Position numbers and translations under genes: made by a program
Shown: piece after piece, positions 31,666-42,900 of the stretch
Layout of the letters: every line of letters begins with the position of its first letter
How positions within the stretch are numbered: position 1 is the first letter of the stretch
Notes under the pieces: model-generated
Database searches by the model: none
Seen by the model: the letters and a program-made list of their open reading frames with translations, nothing else
Told to the model about the DNA's origin: nothing
Assembly: GCF_000417875.1 (NCBI RefSeq)
Contig: NW_006920891.1
Coordinates: 392,308-456,307 of the forward strand
From: Pseudozyma flocculosa PF-1
Taxonomy: Eukaryota; Basidiomycota; Ustilaginomycetes; Ustilaginales; Ustilaginaceae
Direction: 5' to 3'
DNA length: 64,000 bases

Positions 31666-33793
31666 CTAGTCGTCCTCCTGCGGCGGCTTGACGGCCAGCG
31701 CCAGCGAGTGCTGGCCCGCCGTCGCCGCCGCCATGATGCGCCACGCGCCGGCCTGGCCGGGCATTGCAACGGCCGTCGGCGTGTCCTTGCTCTGGTCGCC
31801 TCCCTCTTCCTCCGCCGGCTGGCCCATCGCGTCATCCGATGTGGTGCCCCACGAGTACAGAGTGCCGTCGGCGGCCAGGGCCAACGTGAACCGCATACCG
31901 GCAGAGAGCGCCACGATCTTGGTCTTGCCGTCCGCCGTCTTGGCCGATTCAGGGGCCCACGCCGGCGGATCCGGGAAGGCGACGAGCTGCGGCTCGCGCA
32001 CCACGACCGGCTGCGATGCCGTCGCGTCCTTGAGCGCCGGGTGCGAGCTCGGCAGGCCCAGCTTGCCCTCGTCGCTGTCGCCGCACGTGTACACCTCTCC
32101 GTTCGAGAGGAGGAAGGCGGTGTGGAAGTTGCCGCTGACGATCGACACCACTTGGGCGCCGTCGTGGCGCGCAGGGCTGAGCGCGGCGATGGCGTGCGGC
32201 GTGGCGACCTTGGGCGCCTTGAGGCCAGTTCCAGTCTGGCCCTTGGTGTTGAGACCCCATGCCAAGATCTTGCCGGACTTGGTCACGGCGAAGCCGTTGG
32301 ACAGGCCGGCGAAGATCGCTTTGCAGTCGCTAAGGCCGGGGATTGGCGCGGGCGTCAGGAGGCAGTCCTTGGGCGCTTCGCGCTTCGTAAACTTGGTGGA
32401 AGCCTTCCTGAGGTTGGCGGCGCGGCCCAGCTGGGAGCACACGTTGACGCCCCAGGACAGGACTTGCCCATCGAGCGTGAGCGCCAGCACATGATTCTCG
32501 CCGCAGGCGACCTGGGCAAACTGCACGTGCTCGGTGCCCGGCACCGGGATCGGGTGCCACTGCTCGCGGTTGCAGCCGTCGGCGTCCGAGTCGGAGAAGC
32601 AGACGGCACCCTCGCCGTCCTTGAAGTGGCCCCAGCTGCGCAGGCGTCCGCGGTCGTCGAGTGAGACGCTAACCGCGTCCCCCGATGCGACTCGCGTCGC
32701 GCGATAGCGCTCCACGTCGCCCTCCGCACCGCCGTCGTCGCCGGGCACGATGCCGCGGCCGGTGGGCGAGATGCCCTCGACCGGGGCGAACGAGTAGTAT
32801 GCGTCCTCGGCTTCGTCGGCCGGGCCCCTGTGCTTGCGTCCGAGAGTGCCGTAGTCGTCGGATCCGGTGGTGAGCATGCTGCCTTTTGCATCGATGAGGA
32901 CGGAGTGCATGCCGCCCGCAGCAATCACCTCGACGCCGCCGTGTCCGAGGGCGCCGGCGTCGATCATCTGCGAGATGACCTTCGATCCGAACGGCTTCGC
33001 TTTAGTGAGCTTGTTGGGATTCGCTGCATCCGTAGGACCCAGGCCAAGCTGCCCGCAGTCGCCCGAGCCCCACACGAAGAGCTTCCGGAGGAGAACGTCG
33101 CCTCTGTTGGTGGTCGGAAGCGCCCCGTGGGATACCTGGACAGCGATGCCCTCACTGACGTCCGAGGCGTGGACCGGATCGATGGGCAGCGGGAGCGCAT
33201 TGAGCGGGCCGACGAGGGGCGTCGTGCGTCGTCGTGGGCGCTTGGCCACGGGCCTGCCCTCGTCGACGTCGCTCGAAGGCTCCAGGGAGGCTCGCCCTCG
33301 ACCCCTCGCGCCGGCACCGCGGCGGGCCGACTTGATGTCGGGGAGCTGTGTCGCGGCGTCGTCCATCTCGACGTCGGACAGGTCTTGATGGGCACGCTTC
33401 CCGCCTCGCTTCTTCTCGGCGGGGGCTCCTTCGCTTGTCCTGGCATGCTCTGGCTCTGGCTTTGCTGCCTCCTCTGCGGGAAGCGTCTCCTTATCGATCG
33501 CCTCTTCGTTGCCGGCGGTAGAGGCGGCATTCTTCTTCGATGCCGAGCTCGGCTTGTCCATTCCGGCTGCCTTGGACGAGGAGGCCGGCTTCGCCGTCTT
33601 CGAGGTCGGCTTCGACGACTTTGACGCCGGCTTCGACGACTTCGACGCCGGCTTGGGTCCCTTGATGGGACGCTCGACGGAATCTATGTGCGAGTGGTGC
33701 ATCAGGTTGGCGAACTGCGTGAGGCGGGGCGTAGGACTGATGCGACCGGGCGACCGTGCGACCGTGCTACCGTGACTCACCTTTCGTCGGCAT
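31666..33793 (-). CDS. RCC1: Ran guanine nucleotide exchange factor (RCC1/Pim1/Srm1)
   Basis: Two exons: a 13-nt first exon (33793-33781, encoding MPTK and one base) and 33683-31666, total 2031 nt, 676 residues. The junction gives MPTKDSVERPIKGPKP, and the intron has a canonical GTGAGT donor. The first ~190 residues are Lys/Ser/Ala-rich and look like nuclear localisation and chromatin-binding sequence (repeated PASKSSK). Seven RCC1 blades follow: FVWGSGDCGQLGLGP, VIAAGGMHSVLID, LRSWGHFKDGEG, VACGENHVLALTLDG with LSWGVNVCSQLGR, ILAWGLNTKGQTGTG, VYTCGDSDEGKLGLP and LYSWGTTSDDAMGQP. The blade order, in particular SWGxFxxxEG followed by CGENH, matches the RanGEF rather than other RCC1-repeat proteins. 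It charges Ran with GTP on chromatin. An open frame continues upstream into the intron but only from a GTG, so I prefer the spliced start. Confidence 0.92.
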
Positions 33794-34572
33794 TGCAGTC
33801 ACTTGGCAGTGGCGATGGTGATGGTGATGGCGATGATGATGGTGATGGCGATGGCGATGGTGTTGTTTTCTGGCGGCGACAGCGGTGGTGGTGGTCGGGA
33901 GACGAGACGTGGATGGCGGACAGAAGCGCGGTGTGGAGCAACGAGCGAGGTAGCAGGCGCGTGTGTCTCGGATTTTTTTTCTTCGTCTCGTTTTTCCGCG
34001 CGGCTCGTGCACGGGTTTCGCGTTGATCGTGGCGCGGCCCGATTGGGCTGGCCTCCTCCAACCCGTCTGTGACACTCCCCGGTCGGCCTTCTCCTTCCCT
34101 TGTAGACTGTAGGCCACCAATGACCAATGAAGCCCAGACTGGCAAGACGCTGCTGCAGTCTTTCATGAAGCACATGCACCTAGGAGTTTGAGATGACCTG
34201 TTTGATGGACACATTAGCACCAATGTAGAGACTTGTCAAGCAGGCAATGTACCAGCCCAGACCAGCAACAACAGCATCGCTTGCATGGCTGAAGCAGCAT
34301 GTTGACAGATCTGTTGGTTCATGCTTGGAGCTCAGCATCATCTGCACCAGATGTGATGTTCAAGAGAGTCTGCCCAGATGCAAAGACAAGTACATCAAAG
34401 AGCTCAAGGCACAGGTTTTGGCTGCAGAAGATCATTGCCATCCCATCTACTCAAGCATGGCCACATGTCAAGAAGTCTTGTACCACACCCACATTGATTC
34501 TTGCAATGCCCACACCTCAATGCTGCTGAATGTTGGAGTACAGCCCTTCTTCATCAGACAGCTCGTGTGAGC
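33794..34572. other. RCC1 promoter and beginning of a low-GC island
   Basis: 33794-34090 is normal GC-rich upstream sequence with a GAT-type repeat. From about 34100 the composition changes to AT-richer, CA/TG-rich sequence. A plus-strand frame 34247-34570 (107 residues, beginning MYQPRPATTASLAWLK) is open, but I cannot tell whether it is coding. Confidence 0.45.
33813..33861. repeat. GATGGT/GATGGC hexamer-type repeat in RCC1 leader
   Basis: An imperfect run of GAT, GGT and GGC triplets just upstream of the RCC1 start codon, probably within its 5' UTR. Confidence 0.7.
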
Positions 34573-36500
34573 TCAACCAAAGCCCAGCCCCTTACAGATC
34601 TCAAACATGGCACAACAAGCAGGTGGTGGGCAGTGTCCTGCTTCCCATGTCATCAGCTCCACCAAGTTCCTCTTTTTCATCTTGCTGAGCCTCCTCTTGA
34701 TCCCCCCAGCCTCTGTAGCAGCAGCCATCTTGTCAAGGCCCAGTTTGTTGATGCCCTTGTTCCTCATCTTCTTGCTGTAGGTAGCCAGCTCCTCCGCCAT
34801 GCCATCCACCTCGTCCAGTCTTGCCCTCACCCACTCTGGCACATCCTCCTTCTCCAGGAGAGCACCAAGGAAGTGCCACCATCCCCCAGCTGTGCCCTTC
34901 TTGTACCGTAGCAGCAGCAACGACAGCTCCAGGAGCAGCTTGCCATCACTGCATGCCTGTGTGACCGTTGTTGAGTTGCTGACTGTGTGGCCCCGGGGAA
35001 GGAGGAAGAGCCCGACCGCCCTGCTCGTGAAGGTGAGGAAGCCTGTCCTGGTGCAGCCGGCTGGAGGGACTTCCCCATTAGCGATGTCGGTGGTGAGCCA
35101 AAGGCCAGCCTCTGGCTTCTTGATGGCAGCATCCTCGGCAAGGGCATCTGACGGCTTGATGTATAGGCACAGCTGCTTGGCAATGAGGCCTTTGCTCTCC
35201 TTGATGTTGACGGTGAAGGTGATCACCCTCTTTGGGGGGGCTAGCAAGTCAAGGCCAGGTTGCTTGTTGAGGTCCTGGTTCTTGATCTCCCTGTTGATGC
35301 TTGTTTGGAAGGTGTCGACCTCTTGCTGGGTGCAGAAGCCCTCGTGGATGAACAGCGCAAAGAGCAGGCCTCTGTCCAGACTGTGCAGCTGCTCTGGGCT
35401 CCACTGGTACAGCTCCTGAAAGCTTGTCGCCCCCTCCTCAGTGCGGCCAATGAGGAACAGGGAAGGCACTGGGCTGGGGGTGTTGTCGGCGTGATGGGCA
35501 ACAAGGGCTAGCTGCCCGCATGGCCAGTAGAGCACCTTGCCAAGGTTGTGGTGCCTGATGTGGACCACCTCCTCCTTGCCATCATGGCAATAAGGGAGGC
35601 AGATCATCTTCTCATCACCCTCCCTGGTGAAGCCATCCTTCCCATTGAACCAGGTGAGCCATGCCTTCCACGAGGGCAGCTTGTGCCAGACATCAGGGTT
35701 GGCAAGCACTCCATCAACCTTCAAGGTCAAGAGGCTGATGGTGCTGAAGGCTGTCCAGCAGTCCCTCACAGCCTCCTTCCCATGCACCAGCACTGAGCTC
35801 ATGTTTGTGGGCAACTTGTAGCCACCGTCCGTGGGGGGGCTCCTGGCCAGGAACAGGGCCATCAGCACTGAGATGGAGAACTCAGTGCTGATGGCAAGGT
35901 TGGCCAAGGGGTGGTAGAAGGCTGACCCCATAGCCACTGTTGGCACCACAAATAGCATCGCGTCCTTCTTGAAGAGGGCGCAGAACTGCCAGGGCCTGGA
36001 ATCCTCATCCTGGAGAGGCGGGTCCTCATGAAGTCGAAGGCGCCGTCACCTTCCTTGATGACCTGCAAGGCATCCTTGTCGTAGGACCAGGAGAAGCAGG
36101 TCCAAGCTCCAGTGTCAAGAGCTGCGTTGACCAAGTCCAAAGGGAGCGTCAACTCAGCAATGACCACCCTTGTCTTGTGGGTGGTGTTCTCCAGGAGCTT
36201 GAGGAGGTCCTCCTTGATGTCTGCAGAGACAAAGGTCTTGAAGCCACATCTGCTCGTCTGCATGATCTCAGCAGGTGCAAGAACCATGTCATGACACAAC
36301 AGGTGTTGTGGGCTACCACCACTGTTCACACACAGACACAGGATCAAGTCTAGACTGATGTTTCCTTGTGGTTGCAGAACCTCTTGCTGCAGCACTGATG
36401 ATGGCAGGAGCAGGAGCAGGTCCAAAGCCCAGGGTGCATCTCTTCATTCCATTCTCACAGCCCCACCTTGCTTGAGCGACATTTGGCTCATCAGCCTCGA
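34100..36500. mobile_element. Low-GC accessory island, possible mobile-element remnant
   Basis: Between RCC1 and the potassium channel about 2.4 kb differ from everything around: lower GC, many CA/TG dinucleotides, and codons with A or T at third positions. The coding content is one unrecognised protein broken by a frameshift. The only other sequence in the window with this look is 51.5-53.3 kb, which encodes a recombinase-like protein. The right edge carries three 20-bp direct repeats. I see no terminal inverted repeats or reverse transcriptase. The mobile-element label is inference. Confidence 0.4.
34573..36425 (-). pseudogene. Unrecognised protein, reading frame broken near 36040
   Basis: Two overlapping minus-strand frames make up one apparent protein. 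The upstream part (36425 to about 36040) reads through EIMQTSRCGFKTFVSADIKE, LTLPLDLVNAALDTGAWTCF and ends near EGDGAFDF. The downstream part, shifted by one base, continues with HEDPPLQDEDSRPWQFC and runs for 461 further residues from its first ATG at 35958 to the stop at 34573. It is rich in Trp, Leu and His (for example WHKLPSWKAWLTWFNGKDGF and WWHFLGALLEKEDVPEW) with a basic C-terminus (GGIKRRLSKMKKRNLVELMT). No GT-AG intron fits the frame change. I recognise no domain. Codon use is unlike the neighbouring genes. It could be a decayed element-encoded protein, or a live gene with a sequencing indel. Confidence 0.45.
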
Positions 36501-36894
36501 TTCGACATCAACTCATTGAAGCGCGCACCAGCTCATTGAAGCGTGCACCCGCTCATTGAAGCGCGCACAAGGTTTATAGCGGACTGATGCACACAGCCTG
36601 CAGCAGCAGCGGCCGCAAGCAGCAGGGCAGCCGCAGCGGGCGATCCCGTGCTGCAACAAGCCTGCCTCAACACCCGAGTCCCCGCAACCCGCAACGCAGC
36701 AGCGGCGCAGCGGCAGACATACGTGGTGGAAGTCCTGGCAAGAGCCAGGGGTGGGCGTCTGCATCGATTGGACCCGGAGCATCTTCGATGCGATCTAAAA
36801 GACACGCACGATGCGGTTCTCTATGGTACAACGGGGGAAACGGAAGCAACGACGTCGAGTCCATCTCGACTGGAGCGGGGGAAGGAGTCCATAA
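36426..36894. other. Transition region without a supported gene
   Basis: Contains the 20-bp repeats, then GC-rich sequence downstream of the potassium channel gene. No coding signal of its own is seen. Confidence 0.45.
36511..36570. repeat. Three 20-bp direct repeats at island edge
   Basis: Three adjacent copies of a unit of the form CTCATTGAAGCGCGCACC, starting at 36511, 36531 and 36551, differing at only a few positions. They sit where the low-GC island gives way to normal sequence. Confidence 0.85.
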
Positions 36895-39520
36895 TCACGC
36901 CGGTTCGTCGGAAGAGGCGGCGGTTTGGTGTACGTATCCGATTTGCTCCAAGAGGTCCATCAGCGTATCTGCGAGCGAGGGAGGTCGTCGTCGTCGTCGT
37001 CGTCGTCGTCGAAGAGGAAACGACCGGGTGCGCGAGAGGAGAGACAGGGAGAGAGGCAGAAAGGGTCAGCGATCCAACACATTGGAACCGGAAGGCGCCC
37101 GCAGTGATCCCGAGACGGACCTTGCAAGCGCAGATGAGCGAAGACCATCCGGATGGCCGCGACATTCTCCTCGTCGCCGCCGCGCGAAAGCAGGTCCATG
37201 GCCTCGTCCACCGTGTCCTTTGTCCACGCTCCCGTCGTCGTTGCCGTCCGATCGTCGCCGATCCAGTCCGAGTCTGACTCGACCTTGACATTGCCGCCGC
37301 CGCCGCCAGTGGTCGTGCTGCTACTGCCGCGTCGCTGTCGGCGCAACGCGCTTCGCAGTTCCGGAAAGGCTGAGAGGGAGTGGAGGATCGTTTCCTGCTC
37401 CTTTTGCAGTATCGCGTGGCTCTGGGCGTGGAACGCCATCGCTGCACGGGCGAGGGCGAGGGTCAGCGGCTGGATTGCCGGTCGTCCGCTGCCACTATCG
37501 TCTTCTTGAGCCTGCGGCGAACTTTCGATTGCATTCACAACGCCCTTCGCCGTCTTTGACGACGAGCGGAGGGGAAAGGCAAAGGTCTGGAGGTTCAGCG
37601 CCGCCGTCGCCGCCACCGCTGCTGGGGCGTTCGACTCGAGGTCGAGCGCGAAGCCGGGCTCGAGATCGTCGTCGGCGTCGCGATGACGTTTGCGCCGCCG
37701 CTTGTGCCGGTGCAGCGTCGGGCCCTGGTGCGACCAGACGGGCGACGAGCTCGACTTTTCGTGGGTCAGCGCCCCGGGCCGGTCTGTTGGCGAGGGTGGG
37801 CCTGGATCCGACTGCGTGCGGTGCGAGTGGTGCCGTCGTCCTCGGCGCGAACCGTGGTGTCCCCGCGCCTCTACATGCCCTCTTGCCGACTTGCGGTCAA
37901 ACAGGCGCGCAGTCGACTTTGTCAAGACGCCCTGGAGCAGGCTGCCGAAGGCGTCCTGCGACGAGAGAGGGGGTGCGGGGGTGAGAGGGAAGGGATCGTG
38001 TCAGACTGTGATGATCTTCGCACCGCCTTCTGGAACAGCGACGCTGCCGCCGCGACAAACGACAAACGCACCTGGACGACGGCGAGCAGGATGGTGAGGA
38101 CCGCGACGCCCAGCAGGCCCCACATGACAAAGACACCCCTCCCGATCTGGGTGTGCGGGCTATAGTCGCCGTAACCAATCGTGATCATTGCGATGAAGCA
38201 GAACCAGAAGGCGTGGAAGTACGACCATCCCTCGGTATAGTGAAAGGCGAGGGCGCCGACGAGCCAGAACGAGACAAAGATGGCAAACGCAAGGCCGATC
38301 TTGGTGGCGGCGTCGGTGCGCGCCTCGTGCAGGCTGCGCTCCTCGAGCGCGCGGTAGTTTGCGTCCATGTCCTGCCGGTGCTCGTCGAGCTCGCGCTGCA
38401 TGCGCCGCACCTCTGCCAGCAGCGGGTCGCGCGAGTGGCTCGAGTCGGAGCGGCTGCCGTCGTGAGCGCGGTCGATGCCGGCGAGGTCGCTCTGCGCTGT
38501 CAGAGTGGCGGTCTTGGCGCTCCTGGTCAATGCGTCGTCCTGCGGCAGTCGGGTGGGGTCGGCGGTGAGGCTGCCGTTGGTCGTTGCCGCCGCCGAGGGC
38601 GAGGCGGAGATGTTGCGCGACCGGATGCGGGAGAGGGTGTGGCGCAACGTCTTGGCGGCGACCTTGCTGTCCCTCCTGGCGGCCCTGCGCTCGACGACGC
38701 GCTGGCGGTGCTGGGCGAGGCGCTGCTGGAAGCTCGAGTGGAAGCTCTCGAGGATCGTGTTGCGCGCCGACGACACGACGAGGGCGACGAGGACGATGCC
38801 CGCGGGGGCGTAGAGGATGACGGCGACCTTTGCGCCGACGCTGGCGGGGACGACGTCGCCGAAGCCGACGGTGAGGACGGTGGCGGTGGAAAAGTAGAGG
38901 GCCGAGATGAAATCGATGCCGACGAGGAACGCAAACATGAGGCTGCCGAGGGAGAGGTAGAGGAGGAGGGCCATGACGGCGAGGACGAGGCCCTTTTGCT
39001 TCTGGGTGAGGCCGGAGCCGGCGTGGCCGTAGTCGTTTGTGCGGAGGTAGTCGACGACGAGGCTGAGGGTGACGAGGAGCGACGCGGCCGTCGATGCGCA
39101 CACCATCCAGTAGGATGCGCTGAGCGAGAGGCCGTCGTCCTTTCCGCCGTAGATGCCGCCAAAGACGGCGAGGGCGACGAGGTTGATGACGTCGTGGAGG
39201 GTGAAGCCGACAATGGCGATGGAGATGCTGGCCTTTGGGCGGAGCACCTCGAGGAAGCGGAGGATGATGGCAACGTTTGCGATGACGGCGGCGGCGAGCG
39301 AGATGCCGAGGCCGACGGTGAGGATGGGCGGGTTGTCGATGTAGCGGAGGACGATTCCGTCCGGGTCGATGTCGGCGTACCACTTGGACGTGAGTCCGGG
39401 CACCTCTAGGACGATGGCGAGCGGGGCGACAACGCCCGAAAAGATGGGCGTCTTGCGCACGCGCAGGCTCGAGGCGGCGGCGGGGGCCATCGAGGGCGAA
39501 GACGGCGCAGGGACCGACAT
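36895..39520 (-). CDS. Two-pore-domain outward-rectifier potassium channel (TOK family)
   Basis: Three exons: 39520-38072, 37955-37121 and 36968-36895, total 2358 nt, 785 residues. The TOK architecture of eight membrane segments and two pore loops is visible. Six hydrophobic segments precede and flank pore 1 (STATVLTVGFGDVVPAS), then a roughly 150-residue charged cytosolic linker, then a segment (IGLAFAIFVSFWLVGALAFH), pore 2 (CFIAMITIGYGDYSPHT) and a final membrane segment. Both filters (TVGFGD, TIGYGD) are intact. Family members release K+ across the plasma membrane on depolarisation. The C-terminal tail (about 300 residues) is His/Arg-rich and disordered, ending in MDLLEQIGYVHQTA. The last exon was added because it joins in phase and gives a sensible end; the intron before it contains a GTC repeat. 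Confidence 0.9.
36984..37011. repeat. GTC trinucleotide repeat in the last potassium-channel intron
   Basis: About nine GTC units lying wholly inside the last intron of the channel gene (36969-37120), just upstream of its 3' splice site on the minus strand. Confidence 0.8.
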
Positions 39521-39953
39521 GTTTGGCGAGGCGGCGAGGGGACGAGGGGACGAGGGGACAAGGTCAGATCGAGGGACGAGGCGGAGGCCAGTCCGACGGG
39601 GGCAGAGGGGTCACGTATCAGCCATGGCCGAGGGGATATGGATTGCCGGGCGACGTGGAGCGAGCGAGCGATGTCGGCGTGGTGGTGGACGGTCAAAGAG
39701 AAGGAGGAGTGAGCCCGTTGGACTGGACGAGGCCATGAAACCAGGCGGGGAGCGAGTAGTCAAGATAGAGCAACCGTGTCCGGGGGACACAGCTTACTGC
39801 ATGTACGCCGCTCTGTCCTGCGCCGCCAAAAACGCCTTCGGGCCGCGGCTGCCAAAAGTGGAAGCCTCCACACGTGCTTCCCCTGGCTGCTGTGTGAGGT
39901 TGGGCTGTTTGCTGCGCTGCCTCTTCTATCATCGATTGTGAGGTCGCCGCCAT
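39521..39953. other. Intergenic region between two minus-strand genes
   Basis: About 430 bases holding the potassium channel promoter and the helicase 3' UTR. No other feature is seen. Confidence 0.5.
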
Positions 39954-42900
39954 CTAGATGCCGTCCCTCTCGACGAGGGCGACGATACACTCGACCACCT
40001 CCTTGGCCTCGCCCTCGAGCACCTTGCCCGGATTCTCGACCGACTCGGCCAGGATGGCGTCCACCAGCCGCCGCAGCTGCGCGCACAGCACCCCGATCCG
40101 CGCATTGGCCCGCAGCTTGACGAACCCCTCGGCGTCGCCCGGTCCATCCACCGACCCAATCGAGATGCCCCCGGCGTAGTGGTGCACCTTGAGGCGGCCG
40201 CCGAACAGCAGCAGCGCGTACACCGGCGACTCGGTCGCATCCCGCAGGTACACCTTGCCGCCCGCCGCGCTCGGCCCCTTGCCACCGCCGCCATCCGTGG
40301 CGCTCCTCTTGAACACGGCGAGGTAGCTCGACGCAAAGCTGTTGGCCTCAAACAGCGTGCTGCCGGGGAAGAGGAACACGCGGCCCTGGGCCGGGTCAAA
40401 GTACTTGACCGCCTTGGCCTCGGCGTCGCGCTGGATCGTGCCACTCGACCCTTGGTCAAACTTGGCCGATGGCAGCGCGATCCGCACCACCGACGGCCAC
40501 AGCCCCGCCATGATGAGCGACCGCAGCATCCCGCCGTTGGTCGAGTGCGCGTCGTGTGCGTGCACCGCGGCGCTCGAGGGCGCGTTGGCCTTGTAGTCGG
40601 CGGCGACAAAGTTGAGCTCCTGCAGGTGCGAGAGCAGGTCGTGCCGCGTCGCCAGGATGTCTCGCAGCGTAGAGGGCGACAGGAAGTTCTGCAGCAGCGG
40701 GGCGGGAGCGGAAGATGGAGGTCAGCCAGTCTGTGCCAGCGCCGTAAGCGAGAGGCAAGCCTTGCTTGCGCCCCCCTCCGCTCGCCCTGGCCGCACTCAC
40801 ATCTTCGCAAAAGGCGCGCATCTCGCTGTTGGGCCTCTTGTCGATCCGCATCTGGTTCCACTGGTGCCAGGCGTTGGCGTCGGTGAGCAGGTCGCTCTTG
40901 CAGCCATCCATGGCAAACGCCGCACGCGCCTTGCTCATCTCGGCTCGCTTGTCAAACGGCGCATTGAACAGCGGCTTGCACGACATGACGCTCGCCACCG
41001 TCAGCATCGGACCAAGGCAGCCAAACACGGTGCCCAGGATGAGCAGCTTGCCCAGGCGCAGGTCGAGCGGCAGCTGCGCCAGGTGGCGTCCCAGCGGCGT
41101 CAGCCGGCTCTTGAACCCACCGCCGGCCTGCAGCGCGCCCACCTCGATGAGCGTCTTGAGCGCCGTGTCCATCGACGCCACGCTCGGCGGATCGATGGCC
41201 TTGCCGAGGTAGTGCTTGACGTCCTCGTCCTCGCGCATCGACTTGACCTCGAGGAACAGGCTCTCGAGCGGCACCCGTCGCATCTCGGGCGTCTGCTGCG
41301 GCGCCATCTTGCACTCCTCGGTCAGTCTCGTGTACAGCCGGAAGCACTCGCCCGCGCGCACACGTCCGGCTCGGCCACGACGCTGGCGGCACGCCGCGCG
41401 CGACGCCCAGCACTCGACCAGGCGCGTCAGGCTCGACTCTGGCTCGAACCGCGTCTCCTTGACACGGCCCGTGTCGATCACGTACGAAATGTCTGGGATC
41501 GTGATCGACGTCTCGGCCACGTTGGTCGACACAACAATTTTGCGGTGCCCGGCGCGCGGCGGCAGGAAGACGCGCCGCTGCTCGTCCGGCGACAGGTTGG
41601 CGTGCAGCGGCATGATGTCGACGGCTCCTCGGACCGCGGACCGGATCGAGTCCATCGCCTGGCGGATCTCGCCCACACCGGGGCAAAAGACCAGGATGGC
41701 CCCTCCGACGCCCCTTTCGACCTGACCGCCGGCCTCTTGCTTCTCGGCTCGCTCGATGACGTACCTGGCCGTCGCGCCGACCAGGTCGTAGTTGATCCTC
41801 TCCGACCGGCTCAGCGCCTCGAGCGCCTGGATGTGGTCCTCGTCCATGCCCTGGTCCTCGAGCTGGCTGCGCAGGGCGGAGCCGGCCTGCTCGCCGCGCT
41901 TGCCCTCCTGCTGGCGGAAAGACCGCGAGTCGGCGGGAGAAGGTCGGAAGCCGCTGTCGCGCACAATGTCCTCGAGGTAGTGGTCCGTGACGGGGAAGGT
42001 GCGTCCAGGGATCTCGAGGCAGGGTGCGCCGGCAAAGTAGTCGGCGAACGTCTCTTGGTTGATTGTGGCACTCATCAGCACCACCTTGATCTTGGGGTTG
42101 CGCTTGAGCACCTCGCGAAGCTCGAGGAGCAAAAAGTCCGAGTCGACGCTGCGTTCGTGCACCTCGTCGACGATGACGTGCGAGATGCCCGAGAGGTCCT
42201 TGTCTCCGCCGGCGCCCAGCCTTCGCAGCAGGACACCGGTGGTGCTGAAGAGCAGCCGGCAGTTCTTGCTCGCCCGCCTCTCGCCACGGATCGCATAGCC
42301 GACGAGCGAGTCGGGCGCCACGCTGCTCGCCTTGCCGCCAAGATCCTCGCCCCGCTCCACGGCCACCCTGGCCGCAACGCCCATGGCGCTGACCCTGCGC
42401 GGCTGGGTCACGACAATGTTGCACTCGCTGCCCTGGCCGCTCGAGATGGCCTCGTCGAGGATAAACTGCGGCACCTGCGTCGTCTTGCCACATCCCGTCT
42501 CCCCGGCAATGATGATGACCCGGTTGCGAGAGATCATCGACAGCACGTCGCCCATGGCGGCGTGGGCGGGCAGCGAGCGCCGCACGGCGCCCATCTTGGC
42601 AAAGACGGCCGACTCGTGCAGCCTCTTCTGCTGGTCCTTGAGTCGCTCATCGACCTCGGGAGACCTCTGAAGCGCCCGCCCTCCCCTCTTGCCGTTGGCG
42701 CCCGGACCGCCACGCGCTCCTCGGGCAGACTGCTTGGCCGACGGCGTGCCGGGCCGCGACGAGTCGGGAGTGGCCACCGCAGAGGCCTGGACCGACTTTG
42801 ACGGTACGAGATGCTGCATCACCTTGCTCAGGAGCGGCGGGTCGTCGACCGTGGCCATCCAAGCGACCTCGAGCTCCTCGACGAGGGCGAGCACGACGCC

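Noticed and set aside
33684..33780. In-frame upstream extension of RCC1
   Set aside because: It begins only with GTG inside what looks like a canonical intron donor (GTGAGTC); the 13-nt ATG exon joins in phase instead.
36511..36570. CRISPR-like array
   Set aside because: The three repeats are directly adjacent with no spacers, and the genome is eukaryotic.
38153..39409. 418-codon open frame on the plus strand
   Set aside because: Antisense to the potassium channel; Glu/Gly-rich shadow product.
40612..42801. 729-codon open frame on the plus strand
   Set aside because: It is antisense to the helicase domain, which carries all DExH motifs on the other strand.
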